This document shows positions 43,654 through 57,309 of a DNA stretch of 64,000 nucleotides, piece after piece. The stretch is taken from positions 62,001-126,000 of the forward strand of contig NZ_JARVRJ010000006.1 of NCBI RefSeq assembly GCF_030209745.1, written 5' to 3'. A program made the position numbers and the translations under genes. A model generated the notes under the pieces. That model did no database searches, was not told the origin of the DNA, and saw nothing but the letters and a program-made list of their open reading frames with translations. The stretch's first letter is position 1; every line of letters starts with the position of its first letter. The stretch comes from Arthrobacter sp. fls2-241-R2A-200. Lineage in GTDB: Bacteria > Actinomycetota > Actinomycetes > Actinomycetales > Micrococcaceae.

Positions 43654-44076
43654 TCAGGCCGCCGAGCGGCCTTCTTCATCAGCCTGAGCAGCCAAGAACT
43701 GGTCCGGATTGTTCAGTACAACAATTGTGGGCGTCCGGCCTTCAGGCCAATGACGATGACCAGCGGGGACATGGTCCACTCCGCCGGCGTTCCAGGGGTG
43801 GCACTTGGCGAGCCGCTTGGCTGCGAGCCAACTGCCCTTCACAGCACCGTGCACGGTTACTGCCTCGAGCGCATAGGCCGAGCATGAAGGAAAGAAACGG
43901 CAAACCTGGCCGTACAGGGGCGAGATGACCTTGCGGTACGCCTTCAGTAAAAAAATGATGATGTTTCGGGGCAGGTTCCAGAAAAATCCGGCCACCGCTG
44001 GCCAGCGGCTTGGTCCCGAACGCTTGGCCGTGGGCACGCTTGAGGAAGGAACGACGGCGGTGCTGTTGTTACGCAC
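43654..44076 (-). CDS. yidD: Membrane protein insertion efficiency factor YidD
   Basis: A 140-residue YidD protein, longer than usual because of N- and C-terminal extensions. The family core is KAYRKVISPLYGQVCRFFPS followed by CSAYALEAV and KCHPWNAGGVDHVP. I choose the GTG at 44076, preceded by GGAAGGG; it overlaps the last eight bases of rnpA, the usual coupling. A frame to 44121 would overlap rnpA much further. YidD assists YidC-mediated insertion. Confidence 0.92.
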   Translation of the reverse strand: MRNNSTAVVPSSSVPTAKRSGPSRWPAVAGFFWNLPRNIIIFLLKAYRKVISPLYGQVCRFFPSCSAYALEAVTVHGAVKGSWLAAKRLAKCHPWNAGGVDHVPAGHRHWPEGRTPTIVVLNNPDQFLAAQADEEGRSAA

Positions 44077-44479
44077 GCGGTGTCCCTTCCGTTGTGGTGC
44101 CGTTGTGGTTCGACGAAGCATTAAGCGGAACCGATCCGCCCAAACGCTTCGTCGTCGCTGCCAATGCGGCGTTGTAGTCGGAGAGAAGCTGCTCCCAGCC
44201 GGCTGATGCTGCTGCTGGCAGTGCCCTCACGACCACCGCCAGGCCCGTTCCGTGCTGACACAGGGAAAGGGCAGCCGCTTCCCTTAGTCTCCTCTTAACG
44301 AGGTTTCTAGTCACGGCGTTCCCGACGGCTTTGGAGACAATGAAACCGATACGACTCGGCTCCCCGACCCCCAAGGGGGCCGCATATAACACTAAGTTCC
44401 GGCGTCCATTGCGGACGCCGGAACGTACAGTTGTTGAAAAATCGGCAGAAGTCCTGAGACGGTTAGGGGTGGCTAGCAC
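44069..44479 (-). CDS. rnpA: Ribonuclease P protein component
   Basis: A 136-residue basic protein that activates the RNase P RNA in tRNA 5' processing. It contains the RNR box AVTRNLVKRRLREAA and an N-terminal LATPNRLRTSADFSTTVRSG typical of actinobacterial RnpA. Start is GTG at 44479, with GAAGG upstream. It lies 43 bp from rpmH. Confidence 0.95.
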   Translation of the reverse strand: MLATPNRLRTSADFSTTVRSGVRNGRRNLVLYAAPLGVGEPSRIGFIVSKAVGNAVTRNLVKRRLREAAALSLCQHGTGLAVVVRALPAAASAGWEQLLSDYNAALAATTKRLGGSVPLNASSNHNGTTTEGTPRA

Positions 44480-44522
44480 CGGAGAACCTTCAAAAAGACT
44501 CTGACCGACAAGTCAGTTGTAT

Positions 44523-44660
44523 TTATGCCGACAGTTCGACGCGGCCCTTGCCGCGACGGGCAGCCAGGATGGCGCGGCCTGCACGGGTACGCATACGAAG
44601 GCGGAAGCCGTGCTTCTTGGCCCGACGGCGGTTATTCGGCTGAAAAGTCCGCTTGCTCAC
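44523..44660 (-). CDS. rpmH: 50S ribosomal protein L34
   Basis: A 45-residue ribosomal protein, short and strongly basic: it begins [18 protein letters not shown] and continues [15 protein letters not shown] with the typical C-terminal [11 protein letters not shown] start at 44660 with GGAG about nine bases upstream. First gene of the rpmH-rnpA-yidD-yidC-jag-rsmG run pointing away from the origin. Confidence 0.98.
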   Translation of the reverse strand: MSKRTFQPNNRRRAKKHGFRLRMRTRAGRAILAARRGKGRVELSA

Positions 44661-45125
44661 GTTAGTTACTCCAGTGGATCAAAGGTGCGCCCACCCGATC
44701 AGAAAAGGGGAAGAACTGGCCGACGCTAAGTTTTGTATGTGCCTGCCGCCGTTGCCATCCATACGTTGAACGTACGGACCTGCAACTCATCTCAAAAGCG
44801 GACACAAAGGACTTCACAACGTTAGGGCAAAAAGACCGCCACAGTCAAACCGGGAGCCTGCCGCAGGACTATCCACAGCTGTGTCCGGTGGTAGCTCACA
44901 GCCTGTGGATGAAGTGGCTCACAGAGGCATATGGCGAACCACAGCCGTGTAATTATCCACAAGCAACTTCCCAGCTATCTTCTACGGTTTTCATCCCCTA
45001 GAGTGGCTCAGTAGCCCAATCTCCACCCGCTGTGTATAACTCTGTGGATTATCACTGGAACAGCGCAGGACGGAGACACTCTGGCTGCCAGCATCGCCGG
45101 CAAGCAAGTATTTAGGAACAGATTG
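44661..45125. other. rpmH-dnaA intergenic region, origin-associated
   Basis: 465 bp without a gene between the divergent rpmH and dnaA. It contains one perfect DnaA box (TTATCCACA, 44953-44961) and near matches CTATCCACA (44869-44877), TGTGGATGA (44904-44912) and TGTGGATTA (45043-45051). It must also hold the dnaA and rpmH promoters, which I cannot place exactly. Confidence 0.8.
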
Positions 45126-46544
45126 ATGACAGTAGACGAAGCCAACCACGCCAACACTGTCGGAAGTTCCTGGCGCAGGGTGCTGAACCTGTTGGAACAA
45201 GACGATAGGGTCACCCCCCGCCAGCGCGGTTTCGTCATCCTCGCCCAGGCGCAGGGCCTGATCGGATCCACCCTCCTGGTTGCCGTTCCCAATGAGCTCA
45301 CCCGCGAGGTTCTGCAGACCCAAGTCAAGGACGCCCTGGACGAGGCTCTCCGCAATGTCTTTTCGGATGACATCCGCTGCGCAATCGACGTCGACACGGA
45401 CTTGGTGCCGGTCCACGTGGAGCCGGAGCCCGTCGTCGAACTGTCCGCTGTGTCGGACTTTGCCGACCCGAAACCGCAGCCGACGCCGCCCAGCACCTCC
45501 CACGAGTTTGGTCGCCTGAACCCGAAATACATCTTCGACACTTTCGTTATCGGCTCCTCCAACCGCTTCGCGCACGCAGCCGCCGTCGCAGTGGCCGAGG
45601 CACCAGCCAAGGCGTACAACCCGTTGTTCATCTACGGTGACTCGGGTCTTGGCAAGACTCACCTGCTCCACGCAATCGGACATTATGCCCGGCGCCTCTA
45701 CAGCGGGATCCGCGTCCGTTACGTGAACTCAGAAGAATTCACCAATGACTTCATCAACTCAATTCGTGATGACGAAGGCACCAGCTTCAAGACCACATAC
45801 CGGAACGTCGACGTCCTGCTGATCGACGACATCCAGTTCCTGGCCGGCAAGGACCGGACGCAGGAAGAGTTCTTCCACACGTTCAACGCCCTGCACAATG
45901 CCAACAAGCAGGTTGTTATCACCTCCGACCAGCCACCGAAGATGCTCGCTGGATTCGAGGACCGCATGACGTCCCGCTTCGAATGGGGCCTGCTGACGGA
46001 TATCCAGCCGCCCGAGCTGGAAACGCGCATCGCCATCCTCCGCAAGAAAGGCCTCAGCGAAGGCCTCTCGGCACCCGACGATGCTTTGGAATACATCGCT
46101 TCGAAGATCTCGAGCAACATCCGTGAACTTGAGGGCGCGCTGATCCGTGTCACAGCTTTTGCAAGCCTCAACCGCCAGCCCGTTGACGTAGCCCTGGCAG
46201 AAATGGTCCTCAAGGACCTGATCACCGATGATGGCGCCCAGGAAATCACAGCCAAGCAGATCCTCGACCAGACTGCGGACTACTTCAAACTCAGCATGGA
46301 AGAACTCTGCAGTAAGTCCCGTACCCGGACGCTGGTGACCGCGCGGCAGATCGCCATGTACCTCTGCCGTGAGCTCACGGATATGTCCCTCCCCAAGATT
46401 GGCCAGGAACTCGGTGGCCGGGACCACACCACCGTCATTCACGCCGACCGGAAAATTCGCGAGCTCATGGCTGAGCGCCGTGTGATTTACAACCAGGTTA
46501 CGGAGCTCACCAACCGCATCAAGCAGCAACAGCGCGACTCCTAG
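45126..46544 (+). CDS. dnaA: Chromosomal replication initiator protein DnaA
   Basis: A 472-residue AAA+ initiator. Domain I (about 1-90) includes [20 protein letters not shown]; a short acidic/Pro-rich domain II follows. Domain III has Walker [16 protein letters not shown] (near residue 172) and Walker [17 protein letters not shown]. Domain IV ends with the DNA-binding signature [15 protein letters not shown]. Start ATG at 45126 rather than the TTG just before it. It is flanked by two DnaA-box clusters, and near boxes in its upstream region suggest autoregulation. Confidence 0.98.
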   Translation: MTVDEANHANTVGSSWRRVLNLLEQDDRVTPRQRGFVILAQAQGLIGSTLLVAVPNELTREVLQTQVKDALDEALRNVFSDDIRCAIDVDTDLVPVHVEPEPVVELSAVSDFADPKPQPTPPSTSHEFGRLNPKYIFDTFVIGSSNRFAHAAAVAVAEAPAKAYNPLFIYGDSGLGKTHLLHAIGHYARRLYSGIRVRYVNSEEFTNDFINSIRDDEGTSFKTTYRNVDVLLIDDIQFLAGKDRTQEEFFHTFNALHNANKQVVITSDQPPKMLAGFEDRMTSRFEWGLLTDIQPPELETRIAILRKKGLSEGLSAPDDALEYIASKISSNIRELEGALIRVTAFASLNRQPVDVALAEMVLKDLITDDGAQEITAKQILDQTADYFKLSMEELCSKSRTRTLVTARQIAMYLCRELTDMSLPKIGQELGGRDHTTVIHADRKIRELMAERRVIYNQVTELTNRIKQQQRDS

Positions 46545-47116
46545 CCTCACACCTTCCCCGCCTCCACATACCTTATTAACAGGCACATGTGGATAAGCCT
46601 GTGGATAGTTAAGGGGACAAGCGCGGTTAATGGGCTTAAAACCCTTAAGCCGTCTGTGGATCGTCAAAATAGGCGTTGGGAGTTGTCCCCATCCACACCC
46701 TGTTTAAAACCCAGTTAACGCACAGTTCGTGAACAGGGCTTAACCGCGGAGGGTCGCGGCCAGAGCGGGTTATCCACAGTTTCCACAGCAGTTATTAACA
46801 CTACGAATCCCAAAAAATTGAAATCCCTCAAATAACAATCTCGTTCTGCCGACCCAACCCAGTCCCAGAAACATCCCAAGAACCAGGGTGACGTGAACCC
46901 AGACTGTCCCCATGGGGTGTCCCGTCACGGCTGGAGATGGGTTAATCCCGGATCTTCCGGCTAAGCTGTCAGCAGCGCTCCCATCCCTGGGTCTGTTTGT
47001 GATTCCCTGAGTGGGAACCATGCAGGTTCCAGCCCAGGCGAATGCAGATTTGGCGGGCTCGATCACGAGTTCCGCAGCGATGTTTTGGTACCAGCAATGA
47101 AAGGCGGCACCCCTCC
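46545..47116. other. Probable oriC core (dnaA-dnaN intergenic region)
   Basis: 572 bp without a gene. Perfect DnaA boxes: TGTGGATAA (46588-46596) and TTATCCACA (46770-46778). Near boxes: TGTGGATAG (46600-46608), TGTGGATCG (46655-46663), CCATCCACA (46689-46697) and GTTTCCACA (46779-46787). Boxes occur in both orientations. An AT-rich stretch at 46788-46850, immediately after the right-hand boxes, is the best candidate for the unwinding element in this otherwise GC-rich sequence. Confidence 0.85.
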
Positions 47117-48241
47117 GTGAAGTTCAGAGTCGACCGTGACGTCTTGGCAGAAGCCGTTACCTGGACCGCACGGTCACTGTCTCCGCGGCCGCCCGTACCC
47201 GTGCTTTCGGGTCTGCTCCTCAAGGCTGAGGCGGGAACGGTCAGCCTCTCAAGCTTTGACTACGAAACCTCGGCCCGCCTCGAGATTCCGGCGGACATCG
47301 CCACCGAGGGAACCATCTTGGTTTCCGGACGCCTGCTGGCTGACATTTGCCGCAGCCTTCCTTCAGCTCCCGTGGATGTGGAGACCGACGGCAACAAGGT
47401 CACGCTGACCTGCCGCCGGAGCAGCTTCCACCTGGCAACGATGCCCGAATCCGAGTATCCCGCCCTCCCGTCGCTGCCCGCGGTCAGTGGCACCTTGCCC
47501 GGAGACGCGTTCGCTCAAGCGGTGTCCCAAGTCATCATTGCCGCGAGCAAAGATGACACCCTTCCGATTTTGACCGGGGTCCGCATGGAGATCGAGGACG
47601 ATCTCATCACCCTGTTGGCGACCGATCGGTACCGGCTGGCCATGCGGGAAGTTCCTTGGAAACCAGTAACACCGGGCATCTCCACAAGCGCGTTGGTGAA
47701 ATCCAAAACGCTCAATGAGGTAGCCAAAACCTTGGGCGGTAGCGGGGACATCAACCTTGCACTTGCCGATGATGACAGCCGTCTTATCGGCTTTGAAAGC
47801 GGTGGAAGGACCACCACGTCGCTTCTGGTCGACGGTGATTACCCCAAGATCCGTTCGCTGTTTCCCGATTCGACTCCGATCCATGCCACGGTGGCAACAC
47901 AGGACCTGGTTGAGGCCGTTCGCCGCGTCTCACTTGTGGCTGAGCGCAATACTCCGGTCCGCTTGGCCTTCACCCAGGGCCTACTGAACCTCGACGCCGG
48001 AACCGGAGAGGACGCCCAAGCGTCCGAAGAACTCGAAGCGCAACTTTCCGGTGAAGACATCACCGTAGCTTTCAACCCGCACTACCTCGTTGAAGGCCTG
48101 GGTGTCATCGAAACCAAGTACGTTCGGTTCTCATTCACCACGGCTCCCAAGCCGGCCATGATTACGGCGCAAGCCGAAGCCGACGGCGAGGACCAGGACG
48201 ATTACCGTTACCTCGTGATGCCGGTCCGCCTGCCTAACTAA
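47117..48241 (+). CDS. dnaN: DNA polymerase III beta subunit (sliding clamp)
   Basis: A 374-residue clamp with the usual three repeated domains. The N-terminus KFRVDRDVLAEAVTWTARSL and the C-terminal YRYLVMPVRLPN are typical of actinobacterial DnaN. I choose the GTG at 47117, as the KFRV start is family-typical, with AAAGGCGG upstream; the open frame extends back to 47042 into the origin region. First gene of the rightward replication block. Confidence 0.97.
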   Translation: MKFRVDRDVLAEAVTWTARSLSPRPPVPVLSGLLLKAEAGTVSLSSFDYETSARLEIPADIATEGTILVSGRLLADICRSLPSAPVDVETDGNKVTLTCRRSSFHLATMPESEYPALPSLPAVSGTLPGDAFAQAVSQVIIAASKDDTLPILTGVRMEIEDDLITLLATDRYRLAMREVPWKPVTPGISTSALVKSKTLNEVAKTLGGSGDINLALADDDSRLIGFESGGRTTTSLLVDGDYPKIRSLFPDSTPIHATVATQDLVEAVRRVSLVAERNTPVRLAFTQGLLNLDAGTGEDAQASEELEAQLSGEDITVAFNPHYLVEGLGVIETKYVRFSFTTAPKPAMITAQAEADGEDQDDYRYLVMPVRLPN

Positions 48242-48305
48242 CCTCTTCATAACGCGCGGCATCCATCAGTTTCCTCCGTCCCATCGCAGAAAAGAGTCAC
48301 CCCCT

Positions 48306-49190
<885 letters not shown>

Positions 49191-49213
49191 GACGCGGGAG
49201 TCCAACAAACGGC

Positions 49214-50407
49214 GTGTACCTCGAACATCTATCGCTGACGGATTTCCGCAGCTACGCCCAGGTTGATCTCAAGCTGGGGCCCGGAGTGACAATACTGGTC
49301 GGCTCGAATGGGATTGGCAAAACCAATCTCATGGAAGCCATTGGATACCTGGCAACTTTGAGCTCACATCGAGTGAGCACGGATGGCCCTTTGGTCCGGT
49401 TTGGTGCCGACCGTGCCTTGATCCGGGCCCGGCTCGTCCGGGGCGAGCAATCGACAGTCATTGAGGTCGAGATCAACGCCGGCCGTGCAAATCGAGGGCG
49501 GATCAACCGAGGGAACCCGGTGCGCGCCAGGGATATCCTGGGGATTTGCCAGACCGTCCTTTTTGCACCGGAGGACCTGGCATTGGTCAAGGGTGACCCT
49601 TCGAACAGGCGGCGCTTCCTGGACGAGCTGTTGGTGAGCCTCGTACCGCGACATGCTGCCACACGTACGGATTATGATCGGGTGCTCAAACAGCGGAACG
49701 CACTCCTCAAATCGGCCCGAGCCGGCAAGTTCACCGCTGGCCACGAAGCCACGCTCGATGTCTGGGATCAGCACATGGCACGCGCCGGCGCTGAGTTGTT
49801 GCATGCCCGCTTGGAACTCGTGGAGCGTCTGGGCCCGCACCTCAATAACGCTTATGCCCAACTCACTGATGGTTCCAAGCCCGCTGCCGCCGTCTACCGA
49901 TCCACTATCCAGGACATCCTGGACGACGACGGCGGTTCGGCCACTTCCGGGACTGAAGAGTCGCCGTCGGGCGAAGACCTCCGGCAACTGTCCGTCGACG
50001 AACTCACGGACCGGTACGTGCAGGCGTTTGCAGCATCAAGAAAAAAGGAACTTGAACGGGGCATATCCTTGGTTGGGCCCCACCGCGACGAATTGGAACT
50101 GGTGCTGGGGCAAGCCCCCGCCAAGGGGTATGCCTCCCACGGCGAAACGTGGTCGATGTGCCTGTCCCTGCGCCTGGCGTCCTACTACGTCATGCTGGAT
50201 GATGCCCGGACGGGTGGTACGGCGCCGATCCTCATCTTGGATGATGTCTTTGCCGAACTTGATGTCCAGCGGCGACGTAAACTTGCTGCAATAGTTGCCG
50301 GTGCCGAGCAGGTGCTGGTGACAGCCGCCGTCGAGGCCGACATCCCAGAAGATTTGTCCGGACGGCGCGTAACCGTTGTTCCGGGAGGCATCGATGGCGA
50401 AGGATAG
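49214..50407 (+). CDS. recF: DNA replication and repair protein RecF
   Basis: A 397-residue SMC-like ATPase that helps load RecA at gaps. Walker A is GSNGIGKTNLM (residues 30-40), the signature-like region is SMCLSLRLASYYVM, and Walker B is PILILDDVFAELD. Start GTG at 49214 (YLEHLSLTDFRSY). It overlaps the dciA gene by 14 bases, implying coupling. Confidence 0.96.
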   Translation: MYLEHLSLTDFRSYAQVDLKLGPGVTILVGSNGIGKTNLMEAIGYLATLSSHRVSTDGPLVRFGADRALIRARLVRGEQSTVIEVEINAGRANRGRINRGNPVRARDILGICQTVLFAPEDLALVKGDPSNRRRFLDELLVSLVPRHAATRTDYDRVLKQRNALLKSARAGKFTAGHEATLDVWDQHMARAGAELLHARLELVERLGPHLNNAYAQLTDGSKPAAAVYRSTIQDILDDDGGSATSGTEESPSGEDLRQLSVDELTDRYVQAFAASRKKELERGISLVGPHRDELELVLGQAPAKGYASHGETWSMCLSLRLASYYVMLDDARTGGTAPILILDDVFAELDVQRRRKLAAIVAGAEQVLVTAAVEADIPEDLSGRRVTVVPGGIDGEG

Positions 50408-50948
50408 CCGCGAGGGACTTCAACCTGGTCGAGACCCTGACGAAATCGACGCAGCCCAGGCGGCGCTTAATCGCATGCGCGAAGCGGCGGCTGCGCGTGG
50501 AGAGGTCCGGCAGCGGGCGCCGCGGCCAGGTTCAGTTCCCAAACGAAAAGGCCTGCGCGACACCAAAGGATTTTCCCAGTTCCACGGGACGGGGCGTGAC
50601 CCGTTGGGATTAGGAAAAGTAGTGGGCCGACTGGTTGCAGAGCGTGGTTGGACCTCGCCGGTGGCTGTCGGTTCGGTCATGGCCGAGTGGGAAACACTGG
50701 TAGGAGCGGACATCTCCGCTCATTGCACGCCGGAGAGTTTTACCGATACCACGCTGCACGTGCGCTGTGATTCCACAGCGTGGGCAACCCAGCTCCGCCT
50801 ATTGAGTACGAGTCTTCTTGAGTTGTTTCGCAACGAGCTGGGAGAAGGAGTGGTGACCAGCATCCAGGTGCTCGGTCCTTCAGCTCCGAGTTGGCGAAAA
50901 GGTGGGCGCAGCGTCAATGGCCGCGGTCCGAGGGATACCTACGGCTGA
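50394..50948 (+). CDS. dciA: DUF721/DciA-like protein (putative replicative helicase loader)
   Basis: A 184-residue protein. The C-terminal DUF721 domain (about residues 75-165) has VGSVMAEWETLVGADISAHC and LHVRCDSTAWATQLRLLS. The N-terminal 70 residues are charged and probably disordered. DciA proteins load the replicative helicase DnaB in bacteria lacking DnaC/DnaI. Start ATG at 50394 with GGGAGG upstream, inside the end of recF. The gene symbol is by family; activity in this organism is inferred. Confidence 0.85.
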   Translation: MAKDSREGLQPGRDPDEIDAAQAALNRMREAAAARGEVRQRAPRPGSVPKRKGLRDTKGFSQFHGTGRDPLGLGKVVGRLVAERGWTSPVAVGSVMAEWETLVGADISAHCTPESFTDTTLHVRCDSTAWATQLRLLSTSLLELFRNELGEGVVTSIQVLGPSAPSWRKGGRSVNGRGPRDTYG

Positions 50949-51098
50949 GGGGCGTACAGGGAGTATCAACGGCCCGGAGCCGTATAGGCACCCATCGGGA
51001 CCACCGCGCGGCCGCTGAAGATGGGGCCAGCGGCCTCTCGTGGCCATATTCAGCTGTGGGCTGCCCTTGTATTTGCAAAGATTCCCGCGTTTCCACGA

Positions 51099-51104
51099 TA
51101 GAAT
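51099..51104 (+). promoter_or_regulatory. Candidate gyrB promoter -10 element in the 336-bp dciA-gyrB gap
   Basis: The gap 50949-51284 has no gene. TAGAAT at 51099-51104 has a TTGCAA at 51073-51078 upstream (20-base spacing, longer than ideal). This would give a roughly 170-base leader before gyrB. No other structure was recognised. Confidence 0.35.
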
Positions 51105-51167
51105 TGGCGTAGATCACTGAGCGCCGGTGGAACGTCGCCGGGAACCTGAATCCATCCTGTGGCATAA

Positions 51168-53363
<2,196 letters not shown>

Positions 53364-53420
53364 GGCATAAAGCGCCAGATATTCCTGAACCGACATATAC
53401 CTGAAACGGAAACTTAAATT

Positions 53421-56090
53421 ATGAGTGACGAAACTCCTGAAGTCCCGGCGGAACCCAACGCAGACGACGTCGTCATCGAAGGCGATCTCCTGACTGACCG
53501 CATCGAACAGGTGGACCTGCAGACGGAAATGCAGCGTTCCTACTTGGACTACGCCATGGCGGTGATCGTTGGTCGCGCCCTGCCGGACGTTCGTGATGGC
53601 CTCAAGCCGGTACACCGTCGCGTCTTGTATGCCATGTTCGACGGCGGCTACCGCCCCGATCGCTCCTTCAACAAGTGCGCCCGCGTGGTCGGTGACGTCA
53701 TGGGTACCTACCACCCCCACGGCGACATGGCGATCTACGATGCCTTGGTGCGCTTGATCCAAGACTGGACCATGCGTTATCCGTTGGCGCTTGGCCAAGG
53801 CAACTTCGGTTCTCCGGGAAATGACGGCGCTGCAGCACCGCGTTATACGGAAACCAAGATGGCCCAGCTCGCCATGGAAATGGTCCGGGACATCGATGAG
53901 GAGACCGTCGATTTCCAGGACAACTACGATGGCAAAAACCAGGAACCCACCATTTTGCCGGCGCGGTTCCCCAACCTGCTGGTCAATGGTTCCTCAGGCA
54001 TCGCCGTCGGTATGGCCACCAACATTCCTCCGCATAACCTTCGTGAAGTGGCCGAGGGCGTGCAGTGGGCGTTGGAGAACCCCACGGCCACCCGCGAGGA
54101 ACTCCTCGAAGCCCTGTTGCTGCGCATCAAGGGCCCTGATTTCCCCACGGGTGCCACGATTTTGGGTCATAAGGGCATCGAAGACGCTTACCGGACGGGC
54201 CGCGGCTCCATCACCATGCGCGCAGTGGTCAACGTCGAGGAACTGCAGGGGCGCACCTGCCTTGTAGTCACCGAGCTTCCGTACCAGGCCAACCCGGACA
54301 ACCTGGCCATCAAGATCGCTGAACTGGTCAAGGACGGCAAGATCCAGGGCATCGCCGATCTACGCGATGAGACCTCGGGCCGTACCGGCCAGCGTTTGGT
54401 TATTGTGCTCAAGCGCGACGCTGTCGCCAAGGTTGTCCTCAATAACCTCTACAAGCACACGCAGTTGCAGGACAACTTCTCGGCGAACATGCTGGCAATC
54501 GTCGACGGCGTGCCACGCACCTTGAGCCTTGACGCGTTCATCAGGCACTGGGTGACGCACCAGATGGATGTCATCGCCCGTCGCACCCGGTACCGCCTTC
54601 GCAAGGCTGAAGAAGAAGCGCACATCCTGCGTGCTCTCCTCAAGGCGTTGGACATGCTGGATGAAGTCATTGCCCTCATCCGGGCGTCCAACACGACAGA
54701 AGCGGCCCGCGAAGGACTTATGGAGCTCCTTGAGATCGATGAACTCCAGGCCCGCGCCATCCTGGATATGCAGCTACGCCGTTTGGCGGCCTTGGAACGC
54801 CAGAAGATTCAGGATCGCCATTCTGAACTCGAGGCGATGATCGAAGAATTCAACGCGATCCTTGCTTCAGAGGAACGCCAGCGCCAGATCATCAGCGAAG
54901 AACTCGCCGAGATTGTTGCCAAGCACGGTGACGATCGCCGCACGCACATCCTGATGGGTTTCGACGGCGACATGTCCATGGAGGACTTGATCCCGGAAGA
55001 GGAAATGGTGGTCACCATAACCCGCGGCGGTTATGTGAAGCGGACCCGCAGCGATAACTACCGTTCACAGCAGCGCGGCGGTAAGGGCATCAAGGGCGCC
55101 CAACTGCGCGGTGACGACGTCGTGGAGCACTTCTTCGTCACTACTACGCACCACTGGCTGCTTTTCTTCACCAACCTCGGCCGCGTGTACCGGGCCAAGG
55201 CTTATGAGTTGGCGGAGGCCGGCCGCGACGCAAAGGGCCAGCACGTTGCCAACTTGTTGGCCTTCCAGCCGGATGAGCATATTGCACAGGTCCTGGACCT
55301 TCGCGACTACCAGCAAGCTCCATACCTCGTGCTCGCCACGAAGAACGGCCTGGTGAAGAAAACCCGGCTGGAGGACTACGACACCAACCGCACCGCTGGC
55401 GTTATTGCCATCAACCTGCGCGATGAGGACGAGCTGGTCTCGGCCCAGTTGGTCAGTGAGACGGACGATCTCCTGTTGGTTTCCCGTAAGGGCCAGTCGA
55501 TCCGCTTCACAGCAACCGACGACGCGCTCCGCCCGATGGGCCGGGCGACCTCCGGAGTAACAGGCATGAAATTCCGGGAAGACGACGAGCTCTTGGCCGC
55601 TGACGTGGTTCAGGACGGTTCATTTGTCTTCATCGTGACCGAAGGTGGTTACGCCAAGCGGACCGCCGTCGAGGAGTACCGCTTGCAAGGCCGCGGTGGT
55701 CTGGGGATCAAGGTCGCGAAGCTTGCTGAAGAGCGTGGTGACCTTGTAGGTGCTTTGATCGTTCAGGAAGAAGACGAAGTACTGGTTGTCATGGAAGGCG
55801 GAAAGGTTGTCCGCTCCGCTGTGACAGGTGTTCCTGCCAAGGGTCGGGACACCATGGGCGTTATCTTTGCCAAGCCTGACAAGAATGACCGCATTATCGA
55901 GGTGGCACGCAACGGCGAACGCGGACTGGAAACGGATGAATCCGATGACGGTGGCGCGGATGACGTAACGTTGGCTGCAGACGAAGTTGCCTCAGAGGTG
56001 ACCAGCATGGCCGAAACGGATAACGACGCAGACCCGGACAACGGAACGGGCGCGGAGCTGAACGAAGAAAACACCGGAGGTAACGAGTGA
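53421..56090 (+). CDS. gyrA: DNA gyrase subunit A
   Basis: An 889-residue breakage-reunion subunit. The active-site tyrosine is Tyr142 in [10 protein letters not shown]. The quinolone region is [18 protein letters not shown]: the position that is Ser83 in E. coli is Met103 here, while the acidic Asp107 (E. coli Asp87) is kept. The GyrA box needed for supercoiling is [10 protein letters not shown]. The C-terminal 60 residues are acidic ([16 protein letters not shown]). Its stop overlaps the GTG of the DUF3566 gene. Confidence 0.97.
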   Translation: MSDETPEVPAEPNADDVVIEGDLLTDRIEQVDLQTEMQRSYLDYAMAVIVGRALPDVRDGLKPVHRRVLYAMFDGGYRPDRSFNKCARVVGDVMGTYHPHGDMAIYDALVRLIQDWTMRYPLALGQGNFGSPGNDGAAAPRYTETKMAQLAMEMVRDIDEETVDFQDNYDGKNQEPTILPARFPNLLVNGSSGIAVGMATNIPPHNLREVAEGVQWALENPTATREELLEALLLRIKGPDFPTGATILGHKGIEDAYRTGRGSITMRAVVNVEELQGRTCLVVTELPYQANPDNLAIKIAELVKDGKIQGIADLRDETSGRTGQRLVIVLKRDAVAKVVLNNLYKHTQLQDNFSANMLAIVDGVPRTLSLDAFIRHWVTHQMDVIARRTRYRLRKAEEEAHILRALLKALDMLDEVIALIRASNTTEAAREGLMELLEIDELQARAILDMQLRRLAALERQKIQDRHSELEAMIEEFNAILASEERQRQIISEELAEIVAKHGDDRRTHILMGFDGDMSMEDLIPEEEMVVTITRGGYVKRTRSDNYRSQQRGGKGIKGAQLRGDDVVEHFFVTTTHHWLLFFTNLGRVYRAKAYELAEAGRDAKGQHVANLLAFQPDEHIAQVLDLRDYQQAPYLVLATKNGLVKKTRLEDYDTNRTAGVIAINLRDEDELVSAQLVSETDDLLLVSRKGQSIRFTATDDALRPMGRATSGVTGMKFREDDELLAADVVQDGSFVFIVTEGGYAKRTAVEEYRLQGRGGLGIKVAKLAEERGDLVGALIVQEEDEVLVVMEGGKVVRSAVTGVPAKGRDTMGVIFAKPDKNDRIIEVARNGERGLETDESDDGGADDVTLAADEVASEVTSMAETDNDADPDNGTGAELNEENTGGNE

Positions 56091-56812
56091 GTAATTCCGA
56101 CTCATATCCCAAGCCGAGCACAGGTGTCCCCGGCGGACTCCGGCAGCCCTCGGGCAACGCCCAGCCAGGAACACCGGCACGGCCGCAACAGAGTCCGGGA
56201 ACCGGCACCTCCGGTGCGGGAGTCGCAGGCGCGCGCCCGGCTGGCGCACCCACCCAGCGTCCCACCGGCGCACCCGGCCAGCGTCCTGCTGGTGCGCCTG
56301 GTCAGCGACCTGTCCAAGGTGGTCAGCGTCCCGCTGGTGCGCCTGGCCAGCGCCCCGTTCAGGTTGGCCAGCGTCCTGCTGGTGCTCCGGCCCAGCAGCG
56401 CCCCGCTCAAGGGTCCCCCGGCTTGGTAAAGCCGGCTCCCAAGGCCAAGGTCCGGCGCGCACGGCTTCTGGTCAGCAAGGTCGACCCGTGGTCCGTGCTG
56501 AAAATGGCGTTCTTGCTGTCCGTCGCACTGGGCATCGTGACCGTTGTCGCTGCAGTTGTGCTCTGGACTGTGTTGGATCTCACTGGAATCTTCAACCAGG
56601 TGGACAGCCTGTTGGGTACCCTTGCCGGATCCGAAAGCGGCGGCTTTGAACTCAAGAAGGTGGCTTCACTCGGTCAGGTGGCGTCCTTCGCAACGATTAT
56701 CGCCGTCGTGAATGTTGTTCTGCTCACGGCGCTGTCGATGCTCTCGGCCGTGCTTTATAACATTTCCGCAACGTTGGTTGGCGGCATTGGCGTCACTCTG
56801 ACGGACGACTAG
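56087..56812 (+). CDS. DUF3566 membrane protein
   Basis: A 241-residue protein with the GTG start overlapping the gyrA stop. Residues 1-115 are a Pro/Gly/Gln/Ala-rich, cytosolic tail with tandem repeats ([14 protein letters not shown] type). The DUF3566 domain follows (about 120-240): [20 protein letters not shown], a membrane helix, a short loop with [11 protein letters not shown], and a second helix. In mycobacteria the counterpart beside gyrA (Rv0007) is a membrane protein of cell wall/division context. Function here is unknown. Confidence 0.88.
   Translation: MSNSDSYPKPSTGVPGGLRQPSGNAQPGTPARPQQSPGTGTSGAGVAGARPAGAPTQRPTGAPGQRPAGAPGQRPVQGGQRPAGAPGQRPVQVGQRPAGAPAQQRPAQGSPGLVKPAPKAKVRRARLLVSKVDPWSVLKMAFLLSVALGIVTVVAAVVLWTVLDLTGIFNQVDSLLGTLAGSESGGFELKKVASLGQVASFATIIAVVNVVLLTALSMLSAVLYNISATLVGGIGVTLTDD
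56265..56405 (+). repeat. In-frame tandem repeats encoding GQRP-type units
   Basis: Three to four imperfect 45-60 base units with CAGCGTCCTGCTGGTGCGCC-like cores encode the [13 protein letters not shown] repeats of the DUF3566 protein. Copy number is likely to vary between strains. Confidence 0.7.
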
Positions 56813-56926
56813 TAAAAAAATCGCGGAAATACGCCGAAATTGGTGGAATATCCGCGCGGATTTGCCTCGATTTGAGATCGGTCCGGGATGTGCTGTACAG
56901 TCATATCTCGGCCCGATGAGGCATCG

Positions 56927-57000
56927 GGGCGTATAGCTCAGGCGGTTAGAGCGCTTCGCTGATAACGAAGAGGTCCCAGGTTCAAGTCCTGGTACGCCCA
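56927..57000 (+). tRNA. tRNA-Ile (GAT anticodon)
   Basis: A 74-base cloverleaf: acceptor GGGCGTA/TACGCCC, anticodon stem CTTCG/CGAAG around loop CTGATAA, T-loop TTCAAGT. No CCA is encoded (CGG follows the discriminator A). It follows gyrA-DUF3566 as in many Actinobacteria. Confidence 0.97.
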
Positions 57001-57046
57001 CGGAACCTAGCAGGTTCAGGTAACACTGAACCGGAATGAGGTACTT

Positions 57047-57166
57047 GTGAAGAAGTTGCTCGTAGTTGTAGCAGCAGCCATCGCAGGTGTCCTGGTTTAT
57101 AAAAAGAACCAGGAATCCGAAGCCCGAAAAGAAGTATGGAGCAAGTCGACCGATACGGTGGATTAG
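57047..57166 (+). CDS. DLW-39 family small protein
   Basis: A 39-residue protein starting at GTG 57047 with GAGGT five bases upstream, located between two tRNA genes. It begins with a membrane-type N-terminus (KKLLVVVAAAIAGVLVYKK), followed by a charged tail with VWSKSTDTVD in place of the DLW motif that names the family. Length and position match the actinobacterial DLW-39 proteins encoded near gyrA and tRNA-Ile/Ala. Function unknown; probably a single-pass membrane peptide. Confidence 0.85.
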   Translation: MKKLLVVVAAAIAGVLVYKKNQESEARKEVWSKSTDTVD

Positions 57167-57236
57167 CCCCTGGCCGCAGATTCGACCGGTAATTGCCAGG
57201 GTTGAATTGGGGTATGATTGACGGGTTGCTTCTTAT

Positions 57237-57309
57237 GGGGGCATGGCGCAATTGGTAGCGCACCTGCTTTGCAAGCAGGGGGTTCGGGGTTCGAGTCCCC
57301 GTGCCTCCA
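57237..57309 (+). tRNA. tRNA-Ala (TGC anticodon)
   Basis: A 73-base cloverleaf: acceptor GGGGGCA/TGCCTCC with one G-T pair, anticodon stem CCTGC/GCAGG around loop TTTGCAA, T-loop TTCGAGT. CCA is encoded at 57310-57312. Confidence 0.97.
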
